Source of the DNA: Pseudomonas abieticivorans
GTDB lineage: Bacteria; Pseudomonadota; Gammaproteobacteria; Pseudomonadales; Pseudomonadaceae
Direction of reading: 5' to 3'
Assembly: GCF_023509015.1 (NCBI RefSeq)
Contig: NZ_CP094975.1
Span: forward strand, 6,193,501-6,257,500
Length of the DNA stretch: 64,000 nt
A program made the position numbers and the translations under genes. Below are positions 34,620 to 44,239 of this stretch, piece after piece (position 1 is the stretch's first letter; every line of letters starts with the position of its first letter). The notes beneath the pieces were generated by a model. It worked only from the letters and a program-made list of their open reading frames with translations. It was not told where the DNA came from and ran no database searches.

Positions 34620-36146
34620 TTACGGCACAGATACCCCACTGCGCTCCCCCCGCATCAACACAAACACCAACACCAATGCCACCCCCATCACCAACGCCCC
34701 GGCAAACAAACTATTGCCAATCGCCACGCGATACAGCCCGCTCAAGCGCGCCAGATCACCCGGCGAAACCGTGGCTGTGGCCAACCCTTCGATCAGGTTC
34801 AGCGACCGCAACGCCTCAGGCAACTGCTCAAGCTCGTGGCCCAAGGTGTAGCTCATGATGCCACCCGACACCGCCACGCCCAGCGCGCCACCCAGCGACC
34901 GGCAGAACGACATGCTGGCCGTTGCCGCGCCCAACACCGATAAGGGCACGGCGTTCTGCACGATCACTGTGGCATTGGGCATGCCGATGCCCATGCCGGC
35001 CCCCAGCAACGCCATGGTCATGAAAAAGTACGGCGCCGGCATCTGCAAGTGGGCGAACACCAACAGCAGCAACAACCCCAGGCACTCCAGCGCCACGCCC
35101 ACCAACAGCAAACCCACGAAGTTCTGCTTGCGCGCCGAGATCGCGCCGCCCCCTAACGAGCTGACCAGCATCATCGCCACCTGGGGCAAGGTCATGAACC
35201 CGGACTCGGTGGGGGTTTGGTGCAACACCGCCTGGAAGTACAACGGCATGAACACCAGCGAACCCATCATGGCAAAGGCCATGGCCGCGGTCGCGCTGAT
35301 GGCGACCGCATAACGCCGGTTGGCAAACAGCACCAGGTCGATGATCGGCTCCGGTGCCTTGCGTTCGATGCGGTACAACAGCCCAAAGCCGACAAACGCG
35401 ACCAGCCCCAACAACAGGCTACTCAACAGCCCTGCGCCCTGCCCCAACGAGAACGAATGGGTGAGCAGCAACAGCGCCGAGGTGGCCACGCACAACACCA
35501 GGGCGCCACGGTAATCGATGACCACCTTCGCCTTGCGCGCAAGGCTTGGCAGGGTCAGCAGCAACCCGGTGGTGGCCAGGATGCCCAGCGGAATATTGAT
35601 CAGGAAGATCCAGCGCCAACTGAAATGCGAGGTGATGAAGCCCCCCAGCAACGGCCCCGCCGCCGCGCTGACCGCGAACGCTCCCGAGAACAGACTTTGG
35701 TAACGGCCGCGCTTGGCAGGCTCCACCACGCCGCCGATCACCGTTTGCGACAGGGTCATCAGGCCACCGGCCCCCAGCCCCTGCAGCCCGCGAAAGGCAA
35801 TCAACTGGCCCATGCTGGTGGCCAGCCCGCACAGCAACGAAGCGGCGACGAATACGCCGATGCTCAGCAGAAACAGCGGCCGTTGCCCGTACAGGTCCGA
35901 CAGCTTGCCGTACAGCGGCGCGCTGATGGTGGAGGTCAACATGAACAGGGTGACCACCCAACTCATGCCCTCGATGCCCTTCATCTCGCTGGCAATCGAT
36001 GGCAACGCCGTGGCCACGATGCTTTGGTCCAAGGCGGCGAGCACCATGGCCACCAGCAAAGACGCCATCAGCCAGAAGCGCTGGCGCGGATGTTTGAACA
36101 GCACGGTGGGCGCAGCCGGGCTCGTGACTGTAGCGGAGTTAGACAT
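34620..36146 (-). CDS. DHA2-type MFS multidrug exporter (14 TMS)
   Basis: 508 residues from ATG 36146 with TAGGA 6 bases upstream (ATG 36152 also possible). Drug:H+ antiporter-2 signatures: LDQSIVATALPSIASEM in helix 1, GKLSDLYGQRPLFLLSIGVF as motif A, and FRGLQGLGAGGLMTLSQTVI. About 14 hydrophobic segments end near ALVLVFVLMRG. Likely inner-membrane drug exporter without adaptor or outer-membrane partner nearby. It is divergent from the membrane-protein/two-component operon. Confidence 0.88.
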   Translation of the reverse strand: MSNSATVTSPAAPTVLFKHPRQRFWLMASLLVAMVLAALDQSIVATALPSIASEMKGIEGMSWVVTLFMLTSTISAPLYGKLSDLYGQRPLFLLSIGVFVAASLLCGLATSMGQLIAFRGLQGLGAGGLMTLSQTVIGGVVEPAKRGRYQSLFSGAFAVSAAAGPLLGGFITSHFSWRWIFLINIPLGILATTGLLLTLPSLARKAKVVIDYRGALVLCVATSALLLLTHSFSLGQGAGLLSSLLLGLVAFVGFGLLYRIERKAPEPIIDLVLFANRRYAVAISATAAMAFAMMGSLVFMPLYFQAVLHQTPTESGFMTLPQVAMMLVSSLGGGAISARKQNFVGLLLVGVALECLGLLLLLVFAHLQMPAPYFFMTMALLGAGMGIGMPNATVIVQNAVPLSVLGAATASMSFCRSLGGALGVAVSGGIMSYTLGHELEQLPEALRSLNLIEGLATATVSPGDLARLSGLYRVAIGNSLFAGALVMGVALVLVFVLMRGERSGVSVP

Positions 36147-36324
36147 GGGCATCCTAGGCTGCCAAGCGGGGGCTTATTCAACCCCAGGGCGCCATGGCTG
36201 GCAATGCCCAAGGCGTATCAACAAGGGTACATCGCTGACGATCACACGCCCTCAGTTCCCGCTAAGTTTCGCGGCGTAGCCTCCCCTTGCGCAAACTGGC
36301 GCACGGCCCTGGAGAGCCCCCCAC

Positions 36325-37092
36325 ATGAAACCCCTGACACGCGACCACTGGTTGAACAAAGTTCCGCAGGTAACACTGGCGTTCTGGATCATCAAGATTT
36401 TATCCACGACGGTAGGCGAAACCGGCGCGGACTTCCTGGCCGTCGACGCCGGCCTCGGGCAGAGCGTGACCACGCTCGGCATGGCCGTGCTGCTGGGGCT
36501 GGCGCTGTTCGGCCAATTGCGCACGAAGGCCTATAGCCCTTGGATCTACTGGCTGACCGTGGTGCTGGTGAGCATTGTCGGCACACAGATCACCGACGTG
36601 CTCACTGACGGGCTGGGCGTCAGCCTGTATGTGAGCACAGCGGTCTTTGCCACGTTACTGGCGATCAATTTCATGATTTGGTATGCGGTGGAACGCAACC
36701 TGTCCATCGAGGAAATCGTCACCCCCCGCCGCGAAGCCTTCTACTGGCTAACCGTGCTGTTGACCTTCGCCCTGGGCACCGCCGCTGGCGACCTTGCCAC
36801 CGAGGCGCTGGGCCTGGGCTTTACCCTGGGGGCCGTGATCTTCGGCGCCTTGATCGGCCTCGCATTTGCTGCCTGGCGCCTGGGGGCCAACCCCGTGCTG
36901 ACCTTCTGGGTCGGCTACATCCTGACCCGCCCTTTCGGCGCCTCCCTGGGTGACCTGTTGACCCAGGCCAAGACCTACGGTGGCCTGGGCATGGGCGCGG
37001 CATGGACCAGCGCGCTGTTCCTCAACGTCATCGTGATGCTGGTCGCCGTCGCGCAGTTCAGCGTGGGCCAACGCAAAACCATCGTTCTATAA
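36325..37092 (+). CDS. COG4705/DUF347-type integral membrane protein
   Basis: 255 residues, nearly all hydrophobic, with about eight helices in two similar halves. The opening [20 protein letters not shown] and GETGADFLA, later [18 protein letters not shown], are the repeating DUF347 signature (KxxxxTxGExxxD). Function is not established. GGAGAG is upstream of the ATG. It heads a likely operon with a lipoprotein (25 bp gap) and a two-component system, whose sensor may monitor what this protein transports (inference). Confidence 0.85.
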   Translation: MKPLTRDHWLNKVPQVTLAFWIIKILSTTVGETGADFLAVDAGLGQSVTTLGMAVLLGLALFGQLRTKAYSPWIYWLTVVLVSIVGTQITDVLTDGLGVSLYVSTAVFATLLAINFMIWYAVERNLSIEEIVTPRREAFYWLTVLLTFALGTAAGDLATEALGLGFTLGAVIFGALIGLAFAAWRLGANPVLTFWVGYILTRPFGASLGDLLTQAKTYGGLGMGAAWTSALFLNVIVMLVAVAQFSVGQRKTIVL

Positions 37093-37117
37093 CCTGTCTG
37101 ATAACCAAGGAATTCTC

Positions 37118-37543
37118 ATGACTTCTGTGCACGCCCTGATTCGCAAAGCTGCCATTCTGTCTGCCATCGCCCTGTTGGGCTTGGCCACGGCTTGCTCCAA
37201 ACCCGCCGAGCCAGCCAAGGCCGGCGCCCAGGCCGATACCCACCAACAGGCAGCCTCCAAGTTGGGCGACCTGTCGGCCTTCCAAGGCATCGCCGTCGAG
37301 GTCGCAGGCCTGGTCGACAACAACGACCTGGCGGGCGCAAAACGCCGGATTAAAGACCTGGAGCTGGCCTGGGATTCGGCCGAGGCAGGCCTCAAACCGC
37401 GCGCCGCCAGTGACTGGCATCGACTGGACAACGCCATCGACCGTGCCTTGGCAGCCCTTCGTGCCAGTGCCCCAAGCCAGAGTGATTGCCAGGCCGCCAT
37501 GACCGATCTGCTGAAAAACTTCAACACCCTGGGTACGGCATGA
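37118..37543 (+). CDS. Small lipoprotein
   Basis: 141 residues. Lipoprotein signal peptide with lipobox LATAC, modified Cys26, followed by a Pro/Ala-rich linker and a helical domain ([40 protein letters not shown]). No named family recognised. AAGGA precedes the ATG. It lies between the DUF347-type membrane protein and the two-component pair, so it may act as a periplasmic accessory to the sensor. Confidence 0.82.
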   Translation: MTSVHALIRKAAILSAIALLGLATACSKPAEPAKAGAQADTHQQAASKLGDLSAFQGIAVEVAGLVDNNDLAGAKRRIKDLELAWDSAEAGLKPRAASDWHRLDNAIDRALAALRASAPSQSDCQAAMTDLLKNFNTLGTA

Positions 37544-37650
37544 CCTGCACAAAACCCTTTGGTAAACGCCCGGGCAAATGATTCAATGCACATGCCCCAG
37601 GCCCTTGGATCACATCGTCCCTGGGGCATCGATTGCGGCCGGAGGGCGCC

Positions 37651-38316
37651 ATGCGAGTACTGTTGATCGAAGACGACAGCATGATCGGTGAGGCGATCGA
37701 AGGCGCGCTGAATGACGCCGGCTATGCCGTCGACTGGGTCCGGGACGGCCTGAGTGCGCTGGCCACCCTTCAGGCGCAGCACTACGACCTGCTGTTGCTC
37801 GACCTTGGCCTGCCCGGCAAGGATGGCTTGCAGGTACTGGACAGCATTCGCGCCAGCCACAACCCAGTGCCGCTGCTGATCATCACCGCCCGCGACAGCC
37901 TGGACGACCGCCTGCGTGGCCTGGACGGTGGCGCCGACGACTACCTGCTCAAACCCTTCGAGCTGGCCGAGTTGCTGGCGCGCATGCGCGCCGTGCTGCG
38001 GCGCAAGGGCGGCAGCGCCCTGCCGTTGCTGAGCAACGGTGCCGTGTCGCTGGACCCCATCACCAAAGAGGCCAGCACCCCAGCGGGTGCGCCGGTGCTG
38101 TTGTCCAACCGGGAGTTCAGCTTGTTGCAGGCATTGTTGATCAGGCCAGGGGCGATACTTTCGCGCAGCGACCTTGAAGACCGCATTTATGGCTGGGGCA
38201 ATGAAGTGGAAAGCAACGCGGTGGAGTTTCTGATCCATGCCCTGCGGCGCAAACTGGGCAGCGAGGTGATCAAGAATGTCAGGGGGCTGGGATGGATGGT
38301 TTCAAAAGGCACTTGA
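37651..38316 (+). CDS. OmpR/QseB-type response regulator
   Basis: 221 residues from ATG 37651 with GGAGGG upstream (ATGCGAGTACTGTTGATC encodes MRVLLIEDDS). Receiver with Glu8-Asp10 pocket, phospho-acceptor Asp51 (LLLLDLGLPGKDG) and Lys in YLLKPF; C-terminal winged helix with LLSNREFSLLQALLIRPGAI and VIKNVRGLGWMV. It resembles QseB/PmrA/TctD. Its 3' end overlaps the histidine kinase start by 25 bp. Confidence 0.92.
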   Translation: MRVLLIEDDSMIGEAIEGALNDAGYAVDWVRDGLSALATLQAQHYDLLLLDLGLPGKDGLQVLDSIRASHNPVPLLIITARDSLDDRLRGLDGGADDYLLKPFELAELLARMRAVLRRKGGSALPLLSNGAVSLDPITKEASTPAGAPVLLSNREFSLLQALLIRPGAILSRSDLEDRIYGWGNEVESNAVEFLIHALRRKLGSEVIKNVRGLGWMVSKGT

Positions 38317-39644
38317 AAGACTCGCTTCAGGTCAGGTTGTCCGTATCGCTGTCGCTGGCCATTGTGCTGGTCGCAGTGCTCGCCGGCGTCTTTGCCTTTG
38401 TTTCGGCACTCGATGAAGCACACGAACTGCAGGACAACACCCTGCGCCAGGTCGCCGTGCTGTTCGAGCGCCAACAGATGACCCTGGCCTACCCACGCAA
38501 CCTCCCCCCCATTGCAAACGATGATGAAGAATCCAGGGTGGTGGTGCAGTACCTTGCAGACGGCAACCAGGCGATTGGCGGCGACGATAACGCGATGCCC
38601 CTGCCGCTGGCCACCACCTTGGGGGATGGCCTGCACTCGCTGTTGGTGGCTGGCGAGCCGTTTCGCGTGCTGGTGCGCACCATCGCCGGCGGCAAGCGCA
38701 TTGCCGTGGCCCAGGAAACCGGCGGGCGCGACAAACAGGCCCGGCAAAGCGCCCTGCGCAGCTTGCTGCCCTTCCTGGTGCTGTTCCCCGTGCTGTTGTT
38801 GGTGGTGAGCGACCTGGTGCGCAAGCTGTTGCGCCCCATCGCCGAACGGGCAGCGGAAATCGACCAGCGTGACGAGCAAGCCCTGCACCCCATCGATGAG
38901 CGCCACCTGCCCAGTGAAATTCGCCCGTTCGTGGTGGCCATCAATCGCCTGCTCGCGCGCGTGGAGCAGGCCATGGAAACCCAGCGGCGTTTCGTCGCCG
39001 ACGCCGCCCATGAGTTGCGCTCGCCCCTGACCGCGCTGTCGCTGCAAGCCGAACGCCTGGCTGCAGCGCCGATGTCACCCGTGGCCCATGAACGCCTGTT
39101 GCCCTTGCGCCGGGGCATCGAGCGCGGTCGCAAGCTGATCGACCAACTGTTGAGCCTGGCGCGGGCGCAGGCCACTGCACCCGCGCCAGGCGCTGGCGTG
39201 TGCGTTCACGCGGTGTTTCGTCGAGTGTTGGAAGACCTGTTGCCGCTGGCCGAGGCCAAGGCCATCGATATCGGCGTGGATGGCCAAGTGGACGTGCAGG
39301 TGCCATTCAGCGAGCTCGACCTGTACACACTGCTGCGCAACCTGGTCGACAACGCCATCCGCTACACCCCTCACGGGGGCCGGGTCGACCTGTGCGTGCG
39401 GATCGAACCTAAGTGCGTTGTGCTGCAGGTCATCGACACCGGGCCGGGCATCGCTGCCGCAGACAAAGCGCGGGTGTTCGACCCCTTTTATCGCACCCTG
39501 GGCGCTGACGACGTGGGCTCGGGCCTGGGGCTGTCCATCGTCAAGACGATTGCCGAGCGCTACGGCGCCAGCCTCAGCCTGGACGACGGCGACCCGCAAA
39601 GCCACCGGGGCCTGAGCGTGTGTGTTCGGTTGGCGCGCGGCTGA
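38292..39644 (+). CDS. QseC-type sensor histidine kinase
   Basis: 450 residues. TM1 at ~17-40, periplasmic domain ~41-155, TM2 at ~159-180 (LLPFLVLFPVLLLVVSDLV), HAMP-like linker, HisKA with RRFVADAAHELRSPLTALSL (His near residue 241), HATPase with NLVDNAIRYTPHGG, DTGPG and GSGLGLSIVKTIAE. It is the partner of the overlapping response regulator. Its stop abuts the stop of the convergent GNAT gene with no gap. Confidence 0.92.
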   Translation: MDGFKRHLKDSLQVRLSVSLSLAIVLVAVLAGVFAFVSALDEAHELQDNTLRQVAVLFERQQMTLAYPRNLPPIANDDEESRVVVQYLADGNQAIGGDDNAMPLPLATTLGDGLHSLLVAGEPFRVLVRTIAGGKRIAVAQETGGRDKQARQSALRSLLPFLVLFPVLLLVVSDLVRKLLRPIAERAAEIDQRDEQALHPIDERHLPSEIRPFVVAINRLLARVEQAMETQRRFVADAAHELRSPLTALSLQAERLAAAPMSPVAHERLLPLRRGIERGRKLIDQLLSLARAQATAPAPGAGVCVHAVFRRVLEDLLPLAEAKAIDIGVDGQVDVQVPFSELDLYTLLRNLVDNAIRYTPHGGRVDLCVRIEPKCVVLQVIDTGPGIAAADKARVFDPFYRTLGADDVGSGLGLSIVKTIAERYGASLSLDDGDPQSHRGLSVCVRLARG

Positions 39645-40340
39645 TCAGGGGGCGGGCGGCGACTGCAAGCGCTCCCACGCAAACGCCTGCGCCTGGCGGC
39701 TCAGTTGGTCCAGTTGCCGGTCACGCTGTTTTTCGGCATCCGTCATCGCGCGCTTGCCATGCTGCTTGAGTAGGTAGGCATGAATCTGCCGCACCTCCAC
39801 CGAGCTGTAGATGGGCGCGGTATCCAGCACGGCGGTCAGGCCGTCACTGCCGTGGTCGCGGGTGTTCATCAACACCTGCGGCCCACGTGCGCCGAGCACT
39901 TGAAAGCCCAGTGCCTCGAAATACGGCACCCTGGCCACCACGCAACCGAGTTCGGCATGAGGGTAACGCTGGGTCATCTGCGCGAGCATCGCCCGCGCCA
40001 CGCCTTGGCGTCGGTAGGCGTTGGCAACGGCCAGGTAGGCCACCGCGCACGCCTCGGGATCACCCTGGGTGGGCAGGTATAACAGGAAGCCTGCGACGAT
40101 GGCTGGGTCTTCGTCGTCCAACGCCACGATCAGTTCCACTTCCACGCCCTGGCCGCCCTTCATGGCCTCCAGGTACAGGTGCACCTCAAAGCCCACCGCG
40201 TACTGGTACAGGTTGTACAGCGGGTTGCTCGGGGTCAGGGCCACCGCGCTGATGTCGGTCAGGTAGTCGACCACCATTTGCAGGATCTGGCTCTTGAGCG
40301 ATTCGGGGGGCGTGGTGGGCAGGCGGGTGATACTGGGCAT
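39645..40340 (-). CDS. GNAT family N-acetyltransferase
   Basis: 231 residues from ATG 40340 (a longer frame begins with TTG at 40364). GNAT core: VELIVALDDEDPAIVAGFLL, then the acetyl-CoA motif A in AVAYLAVANAYRRQGVARAM and the strand LGCVVARVPYFEALGFQVLG. The N-terminal ~70 and C-terminal ~60 residues are helical extensions. Substrate unknown. It is convergent with the QseC-like gene, the two stop codons forming TGATCA. Confidence 0.8.
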   Translation of the reverse strand: MPSITRLPTTPPESLKSQILQMVVDYLTDISAVALTPSNPLYNLYQYAVGFEVHLYLEAMKGGQGVEVELIVALDDEDPAIVAGFLLYLPTQGDPEACAVAYLAVANAYRRQGVARAMLAQMTQRYPHAELGCVVARVPYFEALGFQVLGARGPQVLMNTRDHGSDGLTAVLDTAPIYSSVEVRQIHAYLLKQHGKRAMTDAEKQRDRQLDQLSRQAQAFAWERLQSPPAP

Positions 40341-40404
40341 CGCGAAACAGGCTCCGGGGTTCAAGGCAGGCTCGGATTGTGCCGAGCCGCCCTATCATAA
40401 CCCG

Positions 40405-41751
40405 TCAGGCGCAGTTCGCGTCCTGCTCGCGTGCATAACGACTGATCGGCCGCGCCAGCCCCAGGTGCTCGCGCAGGGTGCTGCCCTGGTAGTCCCGGCG
40501 GAACAGGCCGCGCTGCTGGAGGATCGGCACCACGCCGTCGACAAAGTCATCCAGGCCTTCAGGCAAAAACGGCGGCATGATATTGAAGCCATCACCCCCC
40601 TGCCCCACGAACCATTGCTCCAGGGTGTCGGCCACGGTGTGCGGGGTGCCGATCACCGTATGGTGCCCACGGGCCCCGGCCACCTTCAGGTACAGCTGGC
40701 GGATGCTGAGGTTTTCCCGCCGCGCCAGGTCAATGAACAAGGCCTGGCGGCTTTGCATGGCGTTGCTCACCGGCAACTCCGGCAGCGGCCCATCCAGGTC
40801 GTAACCGGACAGGTCGAAACCACCGGCCATGCCCGCCAGCAGGCCCAGCCCCACACGCGGGTCGAGCAGGTCTTGCAACTGCGCGTACTTGTCCTCGGCT
40901 TCGGCCTGGGTGCGGCCGATCACCGGCGAGATCCCCGGCATGATTTTCAGGTCCTGTGGCTGGCGACCGTAGGCTGCCAGCCGCCCTTTCACATCGGCGT
41001 AAAACGCCTGGGCATTGCCCAGGGTTTGCTGCGCGGTAAAAATCACCTCGGCGGTGCGCGCCGCCAACGCCTTGCCAGGCTCCGAGGAGCCTGCCTGGAT
41101 CAGCACCGGATGGCCCTGAGGCGTGCGCGGGATGTTCAGCGGCCCGCGCACCCGGTAGTGCTCGCCCTGGTGGCCCAGCACATGCAACTTGTCGGGCTGG
41201 AAGTACACGCCGCTGGCCTTGTCGTGCAAGAAGGCATCATCTTCGAAGCTGTCCCACAGGCCCGTGACCACGTCGATGAATTCTTCGGCGAGCTGGTAGC
41301 GGTCGCCGTGCTCGAAATGCTGCTCACGACCAAAATTCAGCGCCTCAAGGTCAGTGGCCGACGTCACCAGGTTCCAGCCACTGCGCCCGCCGCTCAAGTG
41401 GTCCAGGGAGGCAAACTTGCGCGCCAGCAGGTACGGCGCGTTGTAACTGGTGGACACCGTGGACACCAGGCCAATGCGCTCGGTCACCGCCGCCAGCCCC
41501 GACAGCAGCACCAGGGGGTCGTACACGTCGCCCGCCGTGGTGTACTGGCCTAACTCCGGCGAGCCCATCAGGGCCAGGTTGTCGGCAAAAAAGATCGCGT
41601 CGAACTTGCCGCGCTCGGCGGTCTGGGCCAGTCGCTTGAAGTGCTGGAAGTCCAGCCCACCGCCGGCCCAGGCCCGTGGGTGGCGCCAGGCGGCCACGTG
41701 GTGGCCGCTGCCCATGAGGAATGCCCCAAGGTTCATCTGCTTGTTGTTCAT
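40405..41751 (-). CDS. NtaA/SnaA/DszA-type FMN-dependent monooxygenase
   Basis: 448 residues from ATG 41751 with GAGG about 6 bases upstream, inside the end of the TonB-receptor gene. Luciferase-like barrel with MNLGAFLMGSGHHVAAWRHP, FDAIFFADNLALM, LVSTVSTSYNAPYLLARKFA, SGWNLVTSATD and VLIQAGSSEPGKALAARTAE, all features of the nitrilotriacetate/dibenzothiophene-sulfone monooxygenase group. These use reduced FMN from a separate reductase to cleave C-S or C-N bonds. It is the last gene of the sulfonate-type operon; no flavin reductase is in the window. Confidence 0.92.
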   Translation of the reverse strand: MNNKQMNLGAFLMGSGHHVAAWRHPRAWAGGGLDFQHFKRLAQTAERGKFDAIFFADNLALMGSPELGQYTTAGDVYDPLVLLSGLAAVTERIGLVSTVSTSYNAPYLLARKFASLDHLSGGRSGWNLVTSATDLEALNFGREQHFEHGDRYQLAEEFIDVVTGLWDSFEDDAFLHDKASGVYFQPDKLHVLGHQGEHYRVRGPLNIPRTPQGHPVLIQAGSSEPGKALAARTAEVIFTAQQTLGNAQAFYADVKGRLAAYGRQPQDLKIMPGISPVIGRTQAEAEDKYAQLQDLLDPRVGLGLLAGMAGGFDLSGYDLDGPLPELPVSNAMQSRQALFIDLARRENLSIRQLYLKVAGARGHHTVIGTPHTVADTLEQWFVGQGGDGFNIMPPFLPEGLDDFVDGVVPILQQRGLFRRDYQGSTLREHLGLARPISRYAREQDANCA

Positions 41752-41758
41752 GTCCACC

Positions 41759-44110
41759 TCAGAAGTCATAGCGAAGGGTGATGCCTGCGGTACGCGGCTG
41801 GCCTGGGGAGGCGGTGTACAGCCCGTTGGAGCCAGTGCCCACGGCCAGGTAATACTCGCGGTCGAAGGCGTTCTTGACCCACAGCGAGGCGTCGACCAAG
41901 CCGTCGCCATAGCCCATCCGCGCACCCACCGAGAAGTTCGCCAGGCCGTAGCCGTCGATTTTCGCAAGCTCGGAGTTGTCCAGCGTGCCTTCGCTGCCCG
42001 AGCGGTAGGCGTAGCTGGCCGTGGCGTAAGGCTCGATGCCGTTGCTGCGCGGCCACTTGTATTCGCCGTTGACGTTGCCGATCCAGCGCGACGACCCGGC
42101 CACCCGCTGGCCACTCAGGTCGCAGGTGGCCGCGCCGGTGGATTCGGCCGGGCATGGCGCGTCCTTGAACGACAGGTAGGTCACGTCGTTGAACGAGCCG
42201 TTGACGTTCAGCGTCAGCCCGCGCACCGGCACGGCGGTAGCCTCGAACTCGACGCCGCGCGAACGCACGGTGCCGGCGTTGGTCAGCAACTGGTAGCCGG
42301 TCAGCATGCCCGGCGGCTGGTAGTAGGTGGTGGCCTGGTAGCCGTTCACGCCGGTCCAGAACACGTTGGCGTTAAGCTGTAGGCGATGGTCGAACAACTG
42401 GCTCTTGACCCCCAGTTCCGCATCATTGGCCCGCTCCGGCCCCACCAGCAAGGACTCGGCCCCGGCACTGGGTGCAGACCCTACCGCCAAATTCACCCCG
42501 CCGGATTTCTCGCCGTGGGACAGCGAGGTATAGCCCAACACGTCATCGGTAAATTGATAGCTCAAGCTTGCCAGGAACGACGGCGCGGCGTTGTGCAGGT
42601 GCAAATCGCCAGTGTCGTAGGCGCCCACTTGGCCTGCGCGTATGGCGTTGCCATCCACCACGCCGGGGATCACCACTGCCGTGCCGCCGCCGGTGGGGGC
42701 GAAGCGTTGCACGTTGGCGTCTTTTTCTTCGTAGGTGCCGCGCATGCCCGCGCTGAAGTCCAGGCGATCGGTCAGGTGCCAGGTGCCCTGGGCGAACAGT
42801 GCATAGCTTTCGGTATCGACCTTGCCGTTGACCTTGCTGTTGATGTTGTTCAGCACATTGAGGTTGGCGCCGATCAGGTTCAAATCCGCCAGGGGGCCGA
42901 AGTCGGTGAAGATGCGGTTACCCAGGTTTTGCTTGAAGGCGTAGGCGCCCACCACGTAGTCGAAGAACTCACCCTTGGGCGAAGCCAGGCGTATTTCCTG
43001 GGAAAACTGGCGGTCGTGCACCTCGTAGCCGTAGTCGCTGATCACCGGCACGTCCAACTGATCGGCGTCGTTGGCCGGGTTGAAGTGCCAGTAGCGGTAG
43101 GCGCTGATGGAGGTCAGCGTGTAGCCGCCTGCCAGGTTCCAGTTGGCTTCCACGGAACTGGCGTTCTGGTGCACGCTGACATTCTGCCGGCCGTCGATGT
43201 TGCTATGGCCGATGCTCGGGTTGGCGCCCACCAGGCTCGCGCGCTGCCAAAACAGCGGCCCTGCGCCATAGACCACGCTGCTGCCGCTGCTGGAGTTCTC
43301 GGTGTTGTATTCGTTGATCCAGCGCAGGCTGAAGTCATCGTTGGGCTTGAACAGCAACTGCCCACGCAAGCCCTCGCGCTCACCGCCAAGCAGGGTGCGG
43401 TTGTCGTGCTTGTTGTCCAGGTAGCCATCGTCGCGGGTGCGGTAGAACGACAGGCGCCCGGCCAGGGTCTCGGTCAACGGGCCCGACACGGTGCCCTTGC
43501 CCTGGAAGTAACCGTCCTGCCCGCCCGACACTTCCAGGCTGCGCTCCGGGGTGAAGGTGGGCCCGCGGGTGGTGATGTTCAGCACGCCGGCGGTGGTGTT
43601 CTTGCCAAACAGCGTGCCTTGCGGCCCGCGCAGCAGTTCGATCTGATCGACGTCAAGCATGTCGAAGGCAGCCATGCCAGGGCGGCCCAGGTAGACGTTG
43701 TCCAGGTAAATGCCGGCGCTGCCTTCCAGGCCATCGCTGGCCGGATTGTTGCCAATGCCACGCACCGCGAAACTCGACACCCGGGCATGCACGTACGCCA
43801 CGTTGACGCTGGGCAGCGCTTGCTGCAAGTCCTGGATCTTGTAGATGCGCTGGGTTTCAAGGTTGGCACCGCTCAACGTGGTGATCGGCGTGGGCACTTC
43901 CTGGGACGCTTCGGCGCGGCGCCGGGCGGTGACCGTCACTGGTTCCAGCCGCGGGCCTGTCGAGTCGGCCGCAGGCTCGACGTGAGCGGCGGCGGTCTCG
44001 TCGGCAGCGTGCCCTGGGGTGGCCAACAGCACCCCGGGCATTGCCAGCGCAAGGGACAAGCTCAGCGGTTTGAGGCGGTGGGCCGTGGTGGCCGAGTAAC
44101 GTAACAGCAT
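41759..44110 (-). CDS. TonB-dependent receptor (organosulfur operon)
   Basis: 783 residues from ATG 44110 with AGGAG 9 bases upstream. Signal peptide, then a TonB-box-like LEPVTVTARRRAEASQEVPT, plug (VDQIELLRGPQGTLFGKNTT, AGVLNITTRGP) and a barrel ending in TLRYDF. The plug is the FyuA/pesticin-type group. It lies between the AraC regulator (129 bp) and the monooxygenase (7 bp), so it probably imports the monooxygenase substrate, perhaps a large sulfonate or sulfate ester (inference). Confidence 0.92.
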   Translation of the reverse strand: MLLRYSATTAHRLKPLSLSLALAMPGVLLATPGHAADETAAAHVEPAADSTGPRLEPVTVTARRRAEASQEVPTPITTLSGANLETQRIYKIQDLQQALPSVNVAYVHARVSSFAVRGIGNNPASDGLEGSAGIYLDNVYLGRPGMAAFDMLDVDQIELLRGPQGTLFGKNTTAGVLNITTRGPTFTPERSLEVSGGQDGYFQGKGTVSGPLTETLAGRLSFYRTRDDGYLDNKHDNRTLLGGEREGLRGQLLFKPNDDFSLRWINEYNTENSSSGSSVVYGAGPLFWQRASLVGANPSIGHSNIDGRQNVSVHQNASSVEANWNLAGGYTLTSISAYRYWHFNPANDADQLDVPVISDYGYEVHDRQFSQEIRLASPKGEFFDYVVGAYAFKQNLGNRIFTDFGPLADLNLIGANLNVLNNINSKVNGKVDTESYALFAQGTWHLTDRLDFSAGMRGTYEEKDANVQRFAPTGGGTAVVIPGVVDGNAIRAGQVGAYDTGDLHLHNAAPSFLASLSYQFTDDVLGYTSLSHGEKSGGVNLAVGSAPSAGAESLLVGPERANDAELGVKSQLFDHRLQLNANVFWTGVNGYQATTYYQPPGMLTGYQLLTNAGTVRSRGVEFEATAVPVRGLTLNVNGSFNDVTYLSFKDAPCPAESTGAATCDLSGQRVAGSSRWIGNVNGEYKWPRSNGIEPYATASYAYRSGSEGTLDNSELAKIDGYGLANFSVGARMGYGDGLVDASLWVKNAFDREYYLAVGTGSNGLYTASPGQPRTAGITLRYDF

Positions 44111-44239
44111 GGGCAATGGCTCCTGGTTTTGCGTGCGGCGACATAGGCCAATGCACGATCAGGGTTGCCATGCTAGGGAATGCAGCGGGCTGAAAAGGGG
44201 CCTGGGCGGACAACATGTGGTCCGCCGCGGACACCTTGC

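Noticed and set aside
35217..36536. 439-codon open frame on the plus strand
   Set aside because: Antisense to the DHA2 exporter and runs into the DUF347 gene; no homology seen.
36325..37092. Assigning a named metal or drug transporter function to the DUF347 protein
   Set aside because: The repeat signature identifies only an uncharacterised membrane family; no substrate evidence.
42386..44104. 572-codon open frame on the plus strand
   Set aside because: Antisense to the TonB receptor, no family signature, composition of a shadow frame.
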